Source of the DNA: an uncultured Acidobacteriota bacterium
Lineage (GTDB): Bacteria > Acidobacteriota > Blastocatellia > RBC074
Reading direction: 5' to 3'
DNA: 61,151 nt
NCBI GenBank assembly: GCA_902825875.1
Contig: CADECP010000042.1
Coordinates: 1-61,151 of the forward strand
Shown: piece by piece, positions 32,400 through 42,261 of the stretch
Layout of the letters: each line of letters begins with the position of its first letter
How positions within the stretch are numbered: position 1 is the stretch's first letter
Position numbers and translations under genes: made by a program
The notes under the pieces: generated by a model
Told to the model about the DNA's origin: nothing
Databases searched by the model: none
The model's input: only the letters and a program-made list of their open reading frames with translations

Positions 32400-34136
32400 A
32401 TGAAACGTTACAAGCCAAACATGCTCTGGCTGCCTGGCAAACGGCTTTGTCTGTTTGCTTTGAGCCTGGCCTTTTTGGGAAGTATCGGATGGACGATCGC
32501 TGCAAACGGAGTTGCATCCGTTTCCGCACAGGCTCAGGCCGTGACCATAGTCAACGCAGCCAGTTATGCCACAGACGCGCTTGCGCCGGAATCACTGGCA
32601 GCGGCTTATGGGTCATTCGTTACTACCGGAAATCAAACTTTTGTCGCGCAATCGTTGCCGTTGCCGCCGACGCTTGGCGGAGTTCGCGTGACGATTGGAG
32701 GCGTTGATGCGGGAATGTTCGTCGCCAGTCCGGGACAGTTAAACATCGTCATTCCGCAAAACGTGCCTGACGGAAACAACTCCGTGGTTGTGACCAATGC
32801 CGACAACTCCACGCGGCTGGGAACAATCAACGTGCAACGCGCCGCGCCTGGCATTTTCACTTCGCGCGGCAGCGGCATCGGAGCAGCAGTAGCCTTTGCC
32901 ACTTCAGACGGAGTCAATCTGACGCCGACTTTTAATCCTGACGGTTCGGAAAGAGAAACCAGCGCCGGAACGACGGCTCAGCCAAACTTTCTGGTCCTGT
33001 TCGTCACCGGAGTTCGCAACGCCGCCGCCCTAAATCCGAATGATGCCAACGGCGTCGCCGAAGTCGTCAGCGCCACCATTCAAGGCGTACCAGCGCAGGT
33101 TGCATACGCCGGTCGGTCGGGTTCGTTTGCAGGACTCGATCAAATCAATCTGGTCATTCCGCCGGAACTTTCGGGAATCGGTTCGGCCAAGATTCGATTG
33201 AACATTGCCGGGCGAGTTTCAAACCTGCCGACGGTTTTGATTGGAGGACAAGCTCCGGCAATTCGCTCAACGCCGCTGGCTTCGGGAACGGGTTTGTTCG
33301 GAGTTCTTTCCCACGACGATCAAATCCAGGCTTCTGCCGACGGTTCAGGCCGAACCTATTATTTCGACGCTTATCGAATTACTACGACTGCGGCCAACAC
33401 GCCTGTCGTGGTTGATCTTCGTTCGCAGCAATTCGATGGGACGGTGATGATCGCCCAGCAGAGAACCGAAGGTTCGCTAAATTTTCTGGCCAGCGACGAT
33501 CAAACCGGCGGATTGGGCAACGGACAAGATGACAACACCAATGCTCTGTTGATGACCGTGCTGCCAACTGCCGGAGATTATTTGATCTTCGTCACCAGCG
33601 CCGACGGCGAAGCAAACGCCATCGGCAGTTATCAACTTTCCTATTCAACCGGCGGGTTGCAAGCGGCCAGTTATAGCGCCACGCCGATCAATGCTTCCAT
33701 CAGCAACACAGACATCGTGACCTCCGCCGGAGACAGGCTGGATGCTTATTGGTTCAACGGCACGGCAGGCGACACCGTTCAAATCAGGATGAGTTCAACA
33801 GCTTTCGATTCCTTCCTGATTTTGAACGCAGCCAACGGCGATCTGGTGGATTTCGATGACAACAGCGGTGGCGGCGCTCAAGGTCGTGATGCGCTGGTCA
33901 CGCGGACGCTTCGCCAAAGCGGCATTTACGTCATTCTGGCCACGCCGTTCGCGCCGGGCGTCACTGGCAATTACACGATCACCATCAACCGGTTGAACAG
34001 TCTGGCGGCTGGCGACGAAGAACCCAGAGCTTTGGGACGGGCATTGTCTCCGATCAAAGGTTCTGAAGATCAGAGCTTGCGCCAAACGCAATTCGACCGG
34101 CTGACTTCGCGCCGCGTCGTGACGAACGAACAATAA
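32400..34136 (+). CDS. Exported TIGR03437-domain protein with PPC domains
   Basis: A 578-residue exported protein. The signal peptide spans about residues 14-45. A TIGR03437 (Solibacter-type) domain covers about 48-285: 'VTIVNAASYATDALAPESLA', 'SPGQLNIVIPQNVPDG' and 'GLDQINLVIPPELSGIG'. Two bacterial pre-peptidase C-terminal (PPC) domains follow, each with a 'DAYRI/DAYWF' start and a 'GDYLIFV/GIYVILA' strand (about 310-425 and 440-545). There is no protease domain, so it is probably a cell-surface or secreted adhesion or structural protein. The Ala/Pro-free charged tail after 550 is unexplained. AAGGAG precedes the start. Confidence 0.87.
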   Translation: MKRYKPNMLWLPGKRLCLFALSLAFLGSIGWTIAANGVASVSAQAQAVTIVNAASYATDALAPESLAAAYGSFVTTGNQTFVAQSLPLPPTLGGVRVTIGGVDAGMFVASPGQLNIVIPQNVPDGNNSVVVTNADNSTRLGTINVQRAAPGIFTSRGSGIGAAVAFATSDGVNLTPTFNPDGSERETSAGTTAQPNFLVLFVTGVRNAAALNPNDANGVAEVVSATIQGVPAQVAYAGRSGSFAGLDQINLVIPPELSGIGSAKIRLNIAGRVSNLPTVLIGGQAPAIRSTPLASGTGLFGVLSHDDQIQASADGSGRTYYFDAYRITTTAANTPVVVDLRSQQFDGTVMIAQQRTEGSLNFLASDDQTGGLGNGQDDNTNALLMTVLPTAGDYLIFVTSADGEANAIGSYQLSYSTGGLQAASYSATPINASISNTDIVTSAGDRLDAYWFNGTAGDTVQIRMSSTAFDSFLILNAANGDLVDFDDNSGGGAQGRDALVTRTLRQSGIYVILATPFAPGVTGNYTITINRLNSLAAGDEEPRALGRALSPIKGSEDQSLRQTQFDRLTSRRVVTNEQ

Positions 34137-34243
34137 GACAGGGAGCGGCGCAACCGGGCTGAGTTGCGCGGCTTTGCTGTTCGTCCTTTTCATTAACACC
34201 GCGAGCTTGGCAGCTTGCGTTACTTTTTCAAGGAGAAATTCTT

Positions 34244-35464
34244 ATGTTGCAATTGAGCAATCGCACTAAAAAGCTGGGCGCGTTTTCATTGGCGCTGAGC
34301 TTGTTACTGACTCTGCTGGTGTTTCCCGCGCAGGAAATCGGCGCAGCGGATCACGGCGACGGACCGGGCGTGTCCATTGATCGGTCGGCAGACCTGAATG
34401 ACGCTTATCTGTTTCTGGACCCGAACGACAACACCAAGTTGGTGGCCATCATGACCGTCAACGGTTTTATCGTTCCGGGCGAGGCTGTCAATTTCGGAGT
34501 CTTCGATCACAACATTCGTTACCGCTTTGAACTGGAAGCCAGCGGCGATGCCGCTCCCGACGGATTCATTGACGTGACTTTCTCGGAAAAAATCCGCTCC
34601 GGCGCAACGCAGCAAACGGCAACCGTCAGTTCGACGTTTTTCCCGACTTTCACCGCGTTGACGACCAATCCGAACCTGAGCGCGACTGCGCCTGAAACCG
34701 TCGTCACGACCGATCAGGGGACGGGCATTGCCGTTGCCGCCGGATTGTTTGACGACCCGTTCTTTTTCGACATTCCGGCCTTCAGTCGCTTTGTCGGTTC
34801 TGTGTTGGCCGGTCAACCAAACGTTTCGCATTTCAATCGCGGACGCGACAGTTTCGCCGGTTACAACACGCTGGCCATTGCGCTGAGTTTGCCTGTGTCT
34901 TTGCTGCGGTCGCGGTTGAGCGTGGCAAACAACACAGTTGGTCTGAGCTGTCGCACGGCTCGTCGAAACGGAACCATCACTCGCCGCCCAACTCGTTTTG
35001 CTGCGCCGAACTTCATTGACGTGGATCGTGAAGGCGTTCCGGCGGTCAACGTGGCGTTGACTCCATTTTCGCGCAAGAACGAATACAACACGGCTTCGAC
35101 TCAGGACGACGCCGCCGGACGATTTGCCGGTGACATCGTCGCCACGCTGACGGCGTTGGGCACCAACCAAACCAACATCGGAATTTTGGCCGGAGTCGCC
35201 GTCACTCGCGGAGATTTCGTCCGCGTCAGCCTGACCACTGCCAACAGCGGTCCCGGCGGCGGCAACAATGCCAACGCAGGTTTTCCGAATGGACGGCGAC
35301 TGGGCGACGACGTGATTGACACGATTCTGTTTTTCGTCGCCAACCAGAATGCTCTGCGAGACAACGTCAATGCCAACGACGTTCCTTTCCGCGACACTTT
35401 TCCTTTTATTGGGGCGCCGCAACAACCGCGCGACAGCGGAGTTGACGACAACACCCGAAACTAA
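34244..35464 (+). CDS. Exported DUF4331 protein
   Basis: A 406-residue protein with a signal peptide (to about residue 34) and the DUF4331 signature ADHGDGPG at 35-42, followed by 'DLNDAYLFLDPNDNTKLV'. The late region 'NGRRLGDDVIDTILFFV' and 'DTFPFIGAPQQPRDSG' are also typical. DUF4331 function is unknown. The start has AAGGAGA about eight bases upstream. It opens a co-directional set with a TPR protein, a Ni/Co-permease fusion and a CRTAC1 protein. Confidence 0.88.
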   Translation: MLQLSNRTKKLGAFSLALSLLLTLLVFPAQEIGAADHGDGPGVSIDRSADLNDAYLFLDPNDNTKLVAIMTVNGFIVPGEAVNFGVFDHNIRYRFELEASGDAAPDGFIDVTFSEKIRSGATQQTATVSSTFFPTFTALTTNPNLSATAPETVVTTDQGTGIAVAAGLFDDPFFFDIPAFSRFVGSVLAGQPNVSHFNRGRDSFAGYNTLAIALSLPVSLLRSRLSVANNTVGLSCRTARRNGTITRRPTRFAAPNFIDVDREGVPAVNVALTPFSRKNEYNTASTQDDAAGRFAGDIVATLTALGTNQTNIGILAGVAVTRGDFVRVSLTTANSGPGGGNNANAGFPNGRRLGDDVIDTILFFVANQNALRDNVNANDVPFRDTFPFIGAPQQPRDSGVDDNTRN

Positions 35465-35475
35465 AACTCAAATCC

Positions 35476-35502
35476 GTGGGGCAATTTTTCAAATTGCCCC
35501 AC
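35476..35502 (+). repeat. Perfect hairpin between DUF4331 and the TPR gene
   Basis: GTGGGGCAATTT (35476-35487) and AAATTGCCCCAC (35491-35502) form a 12-bp stem with a 3-base loop, 12 bases after the DUF4331 stop. It has no T-run on the plus strand, so it may attenuate, stabilise the upstream message or simply be a dispersed palindrome. Confidence 0.75.
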
Positions 35503-35523
35503 GCCTCAAACCCGGTGAATTTC

Positions 35524-36834
35524 ATGCAAAGCAAATCCTGTTTCGCAAAACTTTTTGCGCTGACATTGGCGCTGGCGCTTGGCATCGGCTGCGCTTCGTC
35601 TTCAGCGTCGCCAACTTCCGCAACTCCGCCAGCCAAACCGATTCCTGCCGAATCCGGCGAAGCCGCGATTCGATTTTTGGAAGACCGCGTCAAACGCGAC
35701 CCGGATGATTTTCCGGCGTTGAACAATCTGGCCGGGCGATATTTGTTGAAGCTGCGCGAAACGGGGAATCTGCAATGGTTGGAATTGGCCAAACGCAGCG
35801 CAAAGGCTTCGCTGAAATCGGTTCAGGCCGAGCAAAATCCCGAAGCTTTGCATTTGCTGGCGCAAACGGAATTTGCGGCTCACGATTTTGCAGCCGTGCG
35901 CGATCACGCGCGGCAACTGATTGAATTGGAAAATCGAAAAGCTTATCCGCACCAACTGTTGGGCGATGCCTTGCTGGAACTTGGCGAATACGAAGCGGCC
36001 AAAAAAGCCTTTGCCGAAATGGAAGTTCGCCAACGCGGCGGGCACTCGACGCTGATCCGTCAAGCGCGGCTGGCTCAACTGACTGGCAACAACGAACGTG
36101 CGCAACGGTTGCACAGCGACGCTTTGCAGTTGGCGTCGGAAATGGTTCCGCCCGAACGCGAAGCCGTCGCGTGGATTCGGTGGCAATTGGGCGAAACGGC
36201 ATTCAGTGTTGGCGATTATGCAAAAGCCGAAATCGAATACCGCGATTCGCTGACGACCTTTCCAAACTATTACCGCGCGCTGGGCGGACTGGCCAAAACA
36301 CTGGCTGCCAAAGGTGATGTGAACGGAGCGATTGAACAATACCGGCAGGCAACTGCGATTTTGCCTGACCCGGTGTTCATTGCTGCGCTTGGAGATTTGT
36401 ACGAAGCCGCAGGACGCCAGGCCGAAGCCAAAGCGCAATTTGCCTTGCTGGAAAAAATGGCTGCTTTGGCGGCGGCCAATGGCGAAGTTTACAACCGCGT
36501 GCTGGCGCAGTTTTACGCCGACCACGATTTGAAACCTGAAGCGGCATATCAAATGGCGAAGCGCGAATACGACGCACGCCGCGACATTTACGGCGCGGAC
36601 GTGCTGGCCTGGACTTCGCTGAAAGCCGGCAAAATCGCCGAAGCTCAAGCTGCAATCAAAGAAGCTTTGCGGCTGGGAACTGCCGACGCAAAGTTGTTTT
36701 TTCACGCCGGAATGATCGCTCGTGCCGCTGGCGACAAAGCCGTCGCGCGCGATTTCCTGCAACGCGCCTTGAAGCTCAATCCGCAATTCGACCTTCGACA
36801 GGCGAGCATTGCCAAACAAGCGTTGGCCGAGTAG
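35524..36834 (+). CDS. TPR-repeat protein, probable lipoprotein
   Basis: A 436-residue protein whose leader ends 'LALALGIGCASS', suggesting a lipoprotein with the cysteine at about residue 23 (the lipobox is not canonical). From about residue 50 it consists of tetratricopeptide-like helix pairs ('DDFPALNNLAGRYLLKLRE', 'KAYPHQLLGDALLELGEYEA', 'DPVFIAALGDLYEAAGRQAE'), to the C-terminus. ATG 35524 is chosen because it begins the leader; the GTG at 35476 lies in the hairpin. It is placed between DUF4331 and the Ni/Co-permease fusion, 55 bases before the latter, and is likely a scaffold for that system. Confidence 0.85.
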   Translation: MQSKSCFAKLFALTLALALGIGCASSSASPTSATPPAKPIPAESGEAAIRFLEDRVKRDPDDFPALNNLAGRYLLKLRETGNLQWLELAKRSAKASLKSVQAEQNPEALHLLAQTEFAAHDFAAVRDHARQLIELENRKAYPHQLLGDALLELGEYEAAKKAFAEMEVRQRGGHSTLIRQARLAQLTGNNERAQRLHSDALQLASEMVPPEREAVAWIRWQLGETAFSVGDYAKAEIEYRDSLTTFPNYYRALGGLAKTLAAKGDVNGAIEQYRQATAILPDPVFIAALGDLYEAAGRQAEAKAQFALLEKMAALAAANGEVYNRVLAQFYADHDLKPEAAYQMAKREYDARRDIYGADVLAWTSLKAGKIAEAQAAIKEALRLGTADAKLFFHAGMIARAAGDKAVARDFLQRALKLNPQFDLRQASIAKQALAE

Positions 36835-36889
36835 CCTGCACGCCACCACAGACTTTCTTCCGGTCAAAAAACATTTGAGGAATAACCGA

Positions 36890-39094
36890 ATGCTTTCGTT
36901 TATCACATCCGGCCTGACCCAGCGTCGCCGCGTTTCGATTTGGGCGCTGTGCGCGTTGATGGCGATTACGATTTTTCAGGCGACGGCGCACCCGCTGGGA
37001 AATTTCACTTTCAACCACTTCGTGCGCGTCGAAAGCGGAACAGACCGCGCGAAGATTCGTTACGTGGTTGACCTGGCTGAAGTCCCAGCCTTTCAGGAAG
37101 CGCAAAAAGCCGACACCGATCAAAACGGAGCCTTGTCCGCAACCGAACTGGCTGCGTATTTGGAAAGCGTCGCGCAAGGGTACGTTGGCGGGTTGAAGTT
37201 GACCGCCGGCGGAAAACCGGTTGCCTTGAAACTTGAGGACAAACAAATAGGTCAGACGCCCGGAGCCGCGGGATTGATGACTTTGCGAATGGTGTTTGAT
37301 CTGACTGGCGATTGGGAAGCCAGCGGAAGCTCCCGGCTTGCGTTCGAGAACACGAATTTGATCGAACGCGCGGGATGGCGCGAAATCGTCGTTACGCCTT
37401 TGACCGGCGCGACGGTGTTTGACAGCACGGCTTTTGGCAACGCTGTGACAGACGAATTGAAGACTTACCCGGAAGAACTGCTGGCCGCGCCGCTCAATGA
37501 AAGCAAAGCCGAATGGTCTGTGATGCGCGGCGTTGCACCCGCTTCTGCAAAACCGCTGACCTTGCGCGACGGCAAACCCGTCACTGTGGCGCGCGACCGT
37601 TTCGCCGAATTGATTACCGTCGAAAAGCTGACGCCGACGGTCATCCTGGTTGGCTTGTTGCTGGCATTCGCGCTGGGCGGAGCGCATGCGATGTCGCCCG
37701 GGCACGGCAAAACCGTTGTCGGAGCGTATCTGGTAGGCTCGCGCGGAACGTTCAAACATGCGGCATTTCTTGGCGCGACAGTGACGATCACGCACACCTT
37801 CGGCGTGTTCCTGCTGGGACTGGTGACGCTGTTCGCTTCGCGCTACATACTGCCGGAAAAGCTGTACCCGATTCTCAGCTTCATTTCAGGTGCGCTCGTC
37901 GTTGTCATCGGAGCCAGCATGTTCAGCAAACGATTGGGCGCTTTGATCGGCCTAAACCATGGCCACGAGCATCACAGCCACGATCACTCCCACACGCACG
38001 AAGGTGATTCCGGCCACACGCATTTGCCGCCGGATGAAATCAGTTGGCGCAGTTTGCTGGCGCTGGGTATTTCGGGCGGCATCATGCCCTGTCCCTCGGC
38101 GCTGGTGTTGATGCTCGGAGCGATTTCGCTCAATCGTGTGGGTTACGGGTTGATCTTGATTCTTGTCTTTAGCCTGGGCTTGGCCAGCGTGTTGACCGCA
38201 GTCGGGCTGGCGTTTGTGTACGGCGGAAAACTGTTGGACAAAGCGCCGGGCGCAACTCGCTGGTTGAAAGTGTTGCCCGTTGTCAGCGCATTGGTCATCA
38301 CTGTTTTGGGCGTAGCGATTTGTTATCAAGCGTTGCAACAAGCCGGAGTGAATCCGGCGGATTTCTGGCACGTAGAACTAGATCAGGCAAAATCGTTTTC
38401 GGCGTTGGCGACTTTGGGTCTGGGTTTTGTCATAGGTTTGCGCCACGCTTTGGACACTGACCATCTGGCTGCGGTTTCGACCATCGTCAGCGAGCGCAAA
38501 AACCTGTTCAGTTCTTTGCTGATCGGCGGGTTGTGGGGAATCGGGCATACGGTTTCGCTGCTGATTGCCGGCATTGCTGTTGTCTTTTTGAACCTGAACA
38601 TCGAAAAATACGAAAAGCCGTTGGAATTTTGCGTCGCCCTGATGCTGATCGGCTTGGGGCTGAACGTGCTGATTAAGCTGGCGCGCGGCGGCAAAATTCA
38701 TTTCCACGAACACGAACACGGCGGTCATCATCATGTGCATCCGCATTTGCACGACGGCAAACCCGAACCGGAACCGCACACGCATCACGGATTGAAGTTG
38801 GGTGTTCGCCCGCTGGTGATCGGTATGATTCACGGCTTGGCGGGAAGCGCAGGTTTGTTGTTGGTTCTGCTGGCGACGATCAAAACTTCGTGGCTGGCGT
38901 TTGCAGTGATCGCTATTTTCGGCATCGGTTCCATCGGCGGAATGATGTTGATGAGTTTGGTGCTGAGTTTGCCGCTGCATCTGACGGCGGGTTCGTTCAC
39001 GCGCACGAATCTGGCTGTGCGAGCTTTGGCAGGAGTGTTCAGTTTGGGATTCGGTTTGTTCATGGCTTACGAGCTTGGGCACGAATTGTTTTAG
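36890..39094 (+). CDS. Fusion of RcnA-like and NiCoT-like metal permeases with EF-hand-bearing N-domain
   Basis: A 734-residue membrane protein. After a signal segment (about 14-33) an extracytoplasmic domain (about 34-240) carries an EF-hand-like loop DTDQNGALSATE (75-86). Then come two permease-like halves. The first has 'HAMSPGHGKTVVGAYLVGSR' (His266), an RcnA/HupE-like signature; a His-rich loop 'GHEHHSHDHSHTHEGD' follows. The second has 'IGLRHALDTDHLAAV' (Arg518), the NiCoT signature, and another His-rich loop 'HFHEHEHGGHHHVHPHLHDG'. Ni or Co transport is likely; direction is unclear because RcnA exports and NiCoT imports. GAGGAA precedes the ATG. Confidence 0.85.
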   Translation: MLSFITSGLTQRRRVSIWALCALMAITIFQATAHPLGNFTFNHFVRVESGTDRAKIRYVVDLAEVPAFQEAQKADTDQNGALSATELAAYLESVAQGYVGGLKLTAGGKPVALKLEDKQIGQTPGAAGLMTLRMVFDLTGDWEASGSSRLAFENTNLIERAGWREIVVTPLTGATVFDSTAFGNAVTDELKTYPEELLAAPLNESKAEWSVMRGVAPASAKPLTLRDGKPVTVARDRFAELITVEKLTPTVILVGLLLAFALGGAHAMSPGHGKTVVGAYLVGSRGTFKHAAFLGATVTITHTFGVFLLGLVTLFASRYILPEKLYPILSFISGALVVVIGASMFSKRLGALIGLNHGHEHHSHDHSHTHEGDSGHTHLPPDEISWRSLLALGISGGIMPCPSALVLMLGAISLNRVGYGLILILVFSLGLASVLTAVGLAFVYGGKLLDKAPGATRWLKVLPVVSALVITVLGVAICYQALQQAGVNPADFWHVELDQAKSFSALATLGLGFVIGLRHALDTDHLAAVSTIVSERKNLFSSLLIGGLWGIGHTVSLLIAGIAVVFLNLNIEKYEKPLEFCVALMLIGLGLNVLIKLARGGKIHFHEHEHGGHHHVHPHLHDGKPEPEPHTHHGLKLGVRPLVIGMIHGLAGSAGLLLVLLATIKTSWLAFAVIAIFGIGSIGGMMLMSLVLSLPLHLTAGSFTRTNLAVRALAGVFSLGFGLFMAYELGHELF

Positions 39095-39141
39095 AAGGAG
39101 TTGTTCTTGTTACTGGGCAATGCCCGGAAACAATGAAAACT

Positions 39142-39178
39142 GGTGGGACAGGTTCAGTACCTGTCCCACCCATTTTTT
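39142..39178 (+). terminator. Terminator-like hairpin after the permease fusion
   Basis: GGTGGGACAGGT (39142-39153) and ACCTGTCCCACC (39159-39170) form a perfect 12-bp stem with a 5-base loop, followed by CATTTTTTG. It lies 47 bases after the permease stop and immediately upstream of GAGGAG and the GTG start at 39191. It could end the upstream transcript or act as an attenuator. Confidence 0.7.
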
Positions 39179-39190
39179 GAGGAGTTCCGA

Positions 39191-40873
39191 GTGAAGTTGT
39201 TTTGGGCAGCATTGATCGTTTTGGCGTTGAGCGTTTACTCCGCGCCGTTTTCGCAAACCGGTAGCAAGCCGGTGACCTTTGCCGAAGTCCCTTCGTCGAA
39301 AAGCGGCATCACCTGGACGCACGACAACGGGCGTTCGGACGCGCGGCATTTGCCGGAAACCTGCGGCGGAGGCGGATTGTTTTTCGACTTCGACAACGAC
39401 GGCTGGATGGATGTTTATCTGGTCAACAGCGGCCCTTCGGATTTTTACTCGCCGAAAACTCCGATACGAAACGCGCTTTATCGCAACAACCACGACGGCA
39501 CGTTCACCGATGTCACCGAAAAAGCCGGAGTCGGTTGCGGCAAGATGGGGCATTTTGGAATGGGCGCTGCGGCTGCGGATTTCGACGGCGATGGTTGGCA
39601 GGATTTGTACGTCACGAATTACGGCAAGAACGTTTTGTTTCGCAACAAAGGCGACGGCACGTTCAGCGATGTCACTGACGCCGCCGGAGTCGGCGCGCCG
39701 AACTGGTCAACCTGCGCGACGTGGTTCGATTACGACAATGACGGGCGGCTTGATTTGTTCGTTTCCAGCTTCGTGCAGTACAGCGCCGCCGGGAGCGTTT
39801 TTTGTGGAGACAACAAACAAGGCCGCCGGTATTACTGCATTCCGCGCGTGTTCAAACCTCGTCCCAGCTTCCTGTTTCACAACGATGGCAACGGCAAATT
39901 CAGCGATGTCAGCAAGACTTCGGGCATAGCCAACGCCCTGGGCAAATCGTTCGGAGCGGTGGCTACGGATTTGAACAACGACGGATTGATGGATTTGTTT
40001 GTCGCCAACGACACGGTCGCAAATCATTTGTTCGTCAACAAAGGCGGCGGCAAGTTTGAAGAAATCGGTCTGGCTTCCGGCGTGGGGTACAGCGACGCTG
40101 GCAGCCCGCGTTCGGGAATGGGAGTTGACGCGGCGGATTTCGATGGCGACGGCTGGCAGGATTTGTTTGTCGCCAACATTGACCAGGAATTGTTCAGCCT
40201 GTACCGCAACGAAAAAGACCTGACTTTCACAGATCAGGCCGGTGAGATTGGCCAGGCGACCCGTTTGCTGAGCGGTTGGGGATTGAGATTTTTCGATTAC
40301 GACAACGACGGCGATCCTGATTTGTTTTTGGCCAACGGCCACCCGGACGACATGGTCGAAACACAGGCTTCGCGCGTGAAGTACAAAGAACCGCTGGTGA
40401 TGTTTGAAAACCTCAACGGCAAATACAAAAACGTCAGCGCACAATCCGGCGAAGTGTTCAAAAAAGATTTTCCGGCGCGCGGAGCTTCGTTCGGCGATTT
40501 CGATAACGACGGCTGGATTGATTTTCTGGTCATCAACAACGGCGAAGCCCCTGTGCTGGTTCGTAATCATGGCGGCAATGGCAACAACTGGATTGGGTTG
40601 AATCTGGTAGCGGGCAAAGGCAGCAATCCAGAATCAGTCGGCGCGATCATCACCTGGACGGCTGGCGGCGTAAAACGTTCGCGGCTGAAAACCAGTGGCG
40701 GCAGCTATCTTGCTTCGCACGACCCGCGCGAAGTCTTGGGACTCGGCAAAGCTACAAAACTCGACAGTCTGGAAATCAAATGGCCAAGCGGCAAAGTAGA
40801 TAAGCTGGCCGATTTGCCTGTCAATCAATACGTCAAAATTGTCGAAGGTCAGAGTTTGGCAGGGAAGAAGTAG
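39191..40873 (+). CDS. Exported CRTAC1-family FG-GAP/VCBS and ASPIC/UnbV protein
   Basis: A 560-residue exported protein read from a GTG that has GAGGAG six bases upstream; an earlier GTG at 39143 lies in the hairpin and is not used. The signal peptide covers about residues 1-22. At least six FG-GAP/VCBS units of the form '[15 protein letters not shown]' / '[14 protein letters not shown]' build a beta-propeller with Ca-binding Asp-rich loops. The C-terminus is ASPIC/UnbV ('[20 protein letters not shown]', '[20 protein letters not shown]'). The role is unknown; likely surface or periplasmic. It is related to 51760-54111. Confidence 0.88.
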   Translation: MKLFWAALIVLALSVYSAPFSQTGSKPVTFAEVPSSKSGITWTHDNGRSDARHLPETCGGGGLFFDFDNDGWMDVYLVNSGPSDFYSPKTPIRNALYRNNHDGTFTDVTEKAGVGCGKMGHFGMGAAAADFDGDGWQDLYVTNYGKNVLFRNKGDGTFSDVTDAAGVGAPNWSTCATWFDYDNDGRLDLFVSSFVQYSAAGSVFCGDNKQGRRYYCIPRVFKPRPSFLFHNDGNGKFSDVSKTSGIANALGKSFGAVATDLNNDGLMDLFVANDTVANHLFVNKGGGKFEEIGLASGVGYSDAGSPRSGMGVDAADFDGDGWQDLFVANIDQELFSLYRNEKDLTFTDQAGEIGQATRLLSGWGLRFFDYDNDGDPDLFLANGHPDDMVETQASRVKYKEPLVMFENLNGKYKNVSAQSGEVFKKDFPARGASFGDFDNDGWIDFLVINNGEAPVLVRNHGGNGNNWIGLNLVAGKGSNPESVGAIITWTAGGVKRSRLKTSGGSYLASHDPREVLGLGKATKLDSLEIKWPSGKVDKLADLPVNQYVKIVEGQSLAGKK

Positions 40874-40875
40874 GT

Positions 40876-42261
40876 TTATCGAGAAGTGATTCGCAATTCA
40901 CGAACGGCAACCAGATTGATGAATGTCGGGATGCCGTTATCAACGCCGACTTTCAGCAGAGCCTGAAAATACTTCGGGGCCTTGCCGCCGGTTCCGGCTT
41001 CAGCCAGTCGCTGATTGAATTGCGTCAGGTATTGTTGAGCAGTGATGAATTCAGCCGCCGCCGCAGTTCCTTCGCTGTGCAAACCGGCCACCACCATCAC
41101 CACGTCGCGGCTGGAAAGATTCGGCGCGACGGTGATCAACGCATAATCTTCTGTCAGCTTTCCTGATTGCGGATCGAACGCTCCGCTGTATTCAGCCTGC
41201 TCGCCCGGCTGAGGATTCAGGTTCCGAACAGTCACCTGGTTGGTATAAACGAAATCTTCTTTAACAGGCAGCTTGCTTGACCAGTTGTTGACCCAGACGC
41301 TGCCCAACGCGATGACGTTTTGGTTCTGCAAATCCTCTGCGCTGACAGTGCGGCTTTGTTTCAATCGCAGGCTTCTATCGGCAGTGCGGAACAGGTCTGT
41401 GATGCGATGCACTCCAACGGCCTCGCCAATGCCTGTGTATGTATCAATGGTCAGTGCCAGGCGTGGGTTGGGAATGATGCGGATGATGGATTTGTTTGGC
41501 AGTTCGTCAAAGATGGCTTCGGATTGCAGCGTTGAAATTGGAAAAGATTTTTTGACGACTGGCTCCGGGTCAGCAGAGTTGAGAAACCGAAACACAGGCG
41601 GATTGCTCAAAACCATCAAGGTCGGATCGGAACTTCGCAGAAACGATTCCCAAACTGGTTTGTACAATTCGAAGGATTCTTCACGTTGGTTAAGCTGTTG
41701 GCGCAGTGAGAAATTAGAGTAGGCAAGAACCGCAACAATCGTCACAAGTGCGCCGGCGGCCAAATGCGACCAGTATTTCCATCGAAGTTTTGGCGACGGA
41801 GCCGTTGTTGGCGGTGTGATGGGAACCGGCGCACCAAAGGAAAAAGACGCTACTGGCTCTTCGCCCATCAAGTTTTGCGGCTGACTGACTTTGATAAAAC
41901 TTGGTTCGTAGCTGCCGATAGGGATTTCGACTTTGATTTCGTCGCTTGCGCCTTCTTTTTGGTAATAGCGCTCCAGCTTTTCGCGGACCCCGTGAGCGCC
42001 AACGCGGACAATAGGATCAGTTGCCGGGTTATAGGAATTGTCACGGTCGAAAACTTCTCGGCCAATCAGATATTCATTCAACTCCGCACCGCGTCCGGCC
42101 AGATGAAAATCACAGATCAAACGCAGAAATTTTTGCTTCATCGGCGCGTGGGCGAAATGCTTGCTGACCATAATGCGGTCAATGGCCTGCTTGATTTCGT
42201 CAGGGCTGATGTTTTCCAGCGGTTTAAGATTGCCTGATGTAGGTTTTGTGTGAGTCGCCAT
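40876..42261 (-). CDS. Membrane-anchored winged-helix-like regulator divergent from a TonB receptor
   Basis: A 461-residue protein. Residues about 25-125 match the N-terminal DNA-binding-like domain of acidobacterial TolB/adenylate-cyclase-type regulators: 'KQKFLRLICDFHLAGRGAEL', 'EYLIGREVFDRDNSYNPATD', 'VRVGAHGVREKLERYY' and 'KVEIPIGSYEPSF'. A Pro-rich linker leads to one transmembrane helix (167-186) and a C-terminal extracytoplasmic domain of unknown type. The arrangement is like ToxR/CadC, which bind DNA from the membrane. It is transcribed away from the TonB receptor gene 370 bases upstream, which it may control. DNA binding is inferred. Confidence 0.78.
   Translation of the reverse strand: MATHTKPTSGNLKPLENISPDEIKQAIDRIMVSKHFAHAPMKQKFLRLICDFHLAGRGAELNEYLIGREVFDRDNSYNPATDPIVRVGAHGVREKLERYYQKEGASDEIKVEIPIGSYEPSFIKVSQPQNLMGEEPVASFSFGAPVPITPPTTAPSPKLRWKYWSHLAAGALVTIVAVLAYSNFSLRQQLNQREESFELYKPVWESFLRSSDPTLMVLSNPPVFRFLNSADPEPVVKKSFPISTLQSEAIFDELPNKSIIRIIPNPRLALTIDTYTGIGEAVGVHRITDLFRTADRSLRLKQSRTVSAEDLQNQNVIALGSVWVNNWSSKLPVKEDFVYTNQVTVRNLNPQPGEQAEYSGAFDPQSGKLTEDYALITVAPNLSSRDVVMVVAGLHSEGTAAAAEFITAQQYLTQFNQRLAEAGTGGKAPKYFQALLKVGVDNGIPTFINLVAVRELRITSR

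Noticed and set aside
34137..34243. Terminator after the TIGR03437 gene
   Set aside because: GCGCAAC..GTTGCGC forms only a 7-bp stem without a T-run; it was not strong enough to list.
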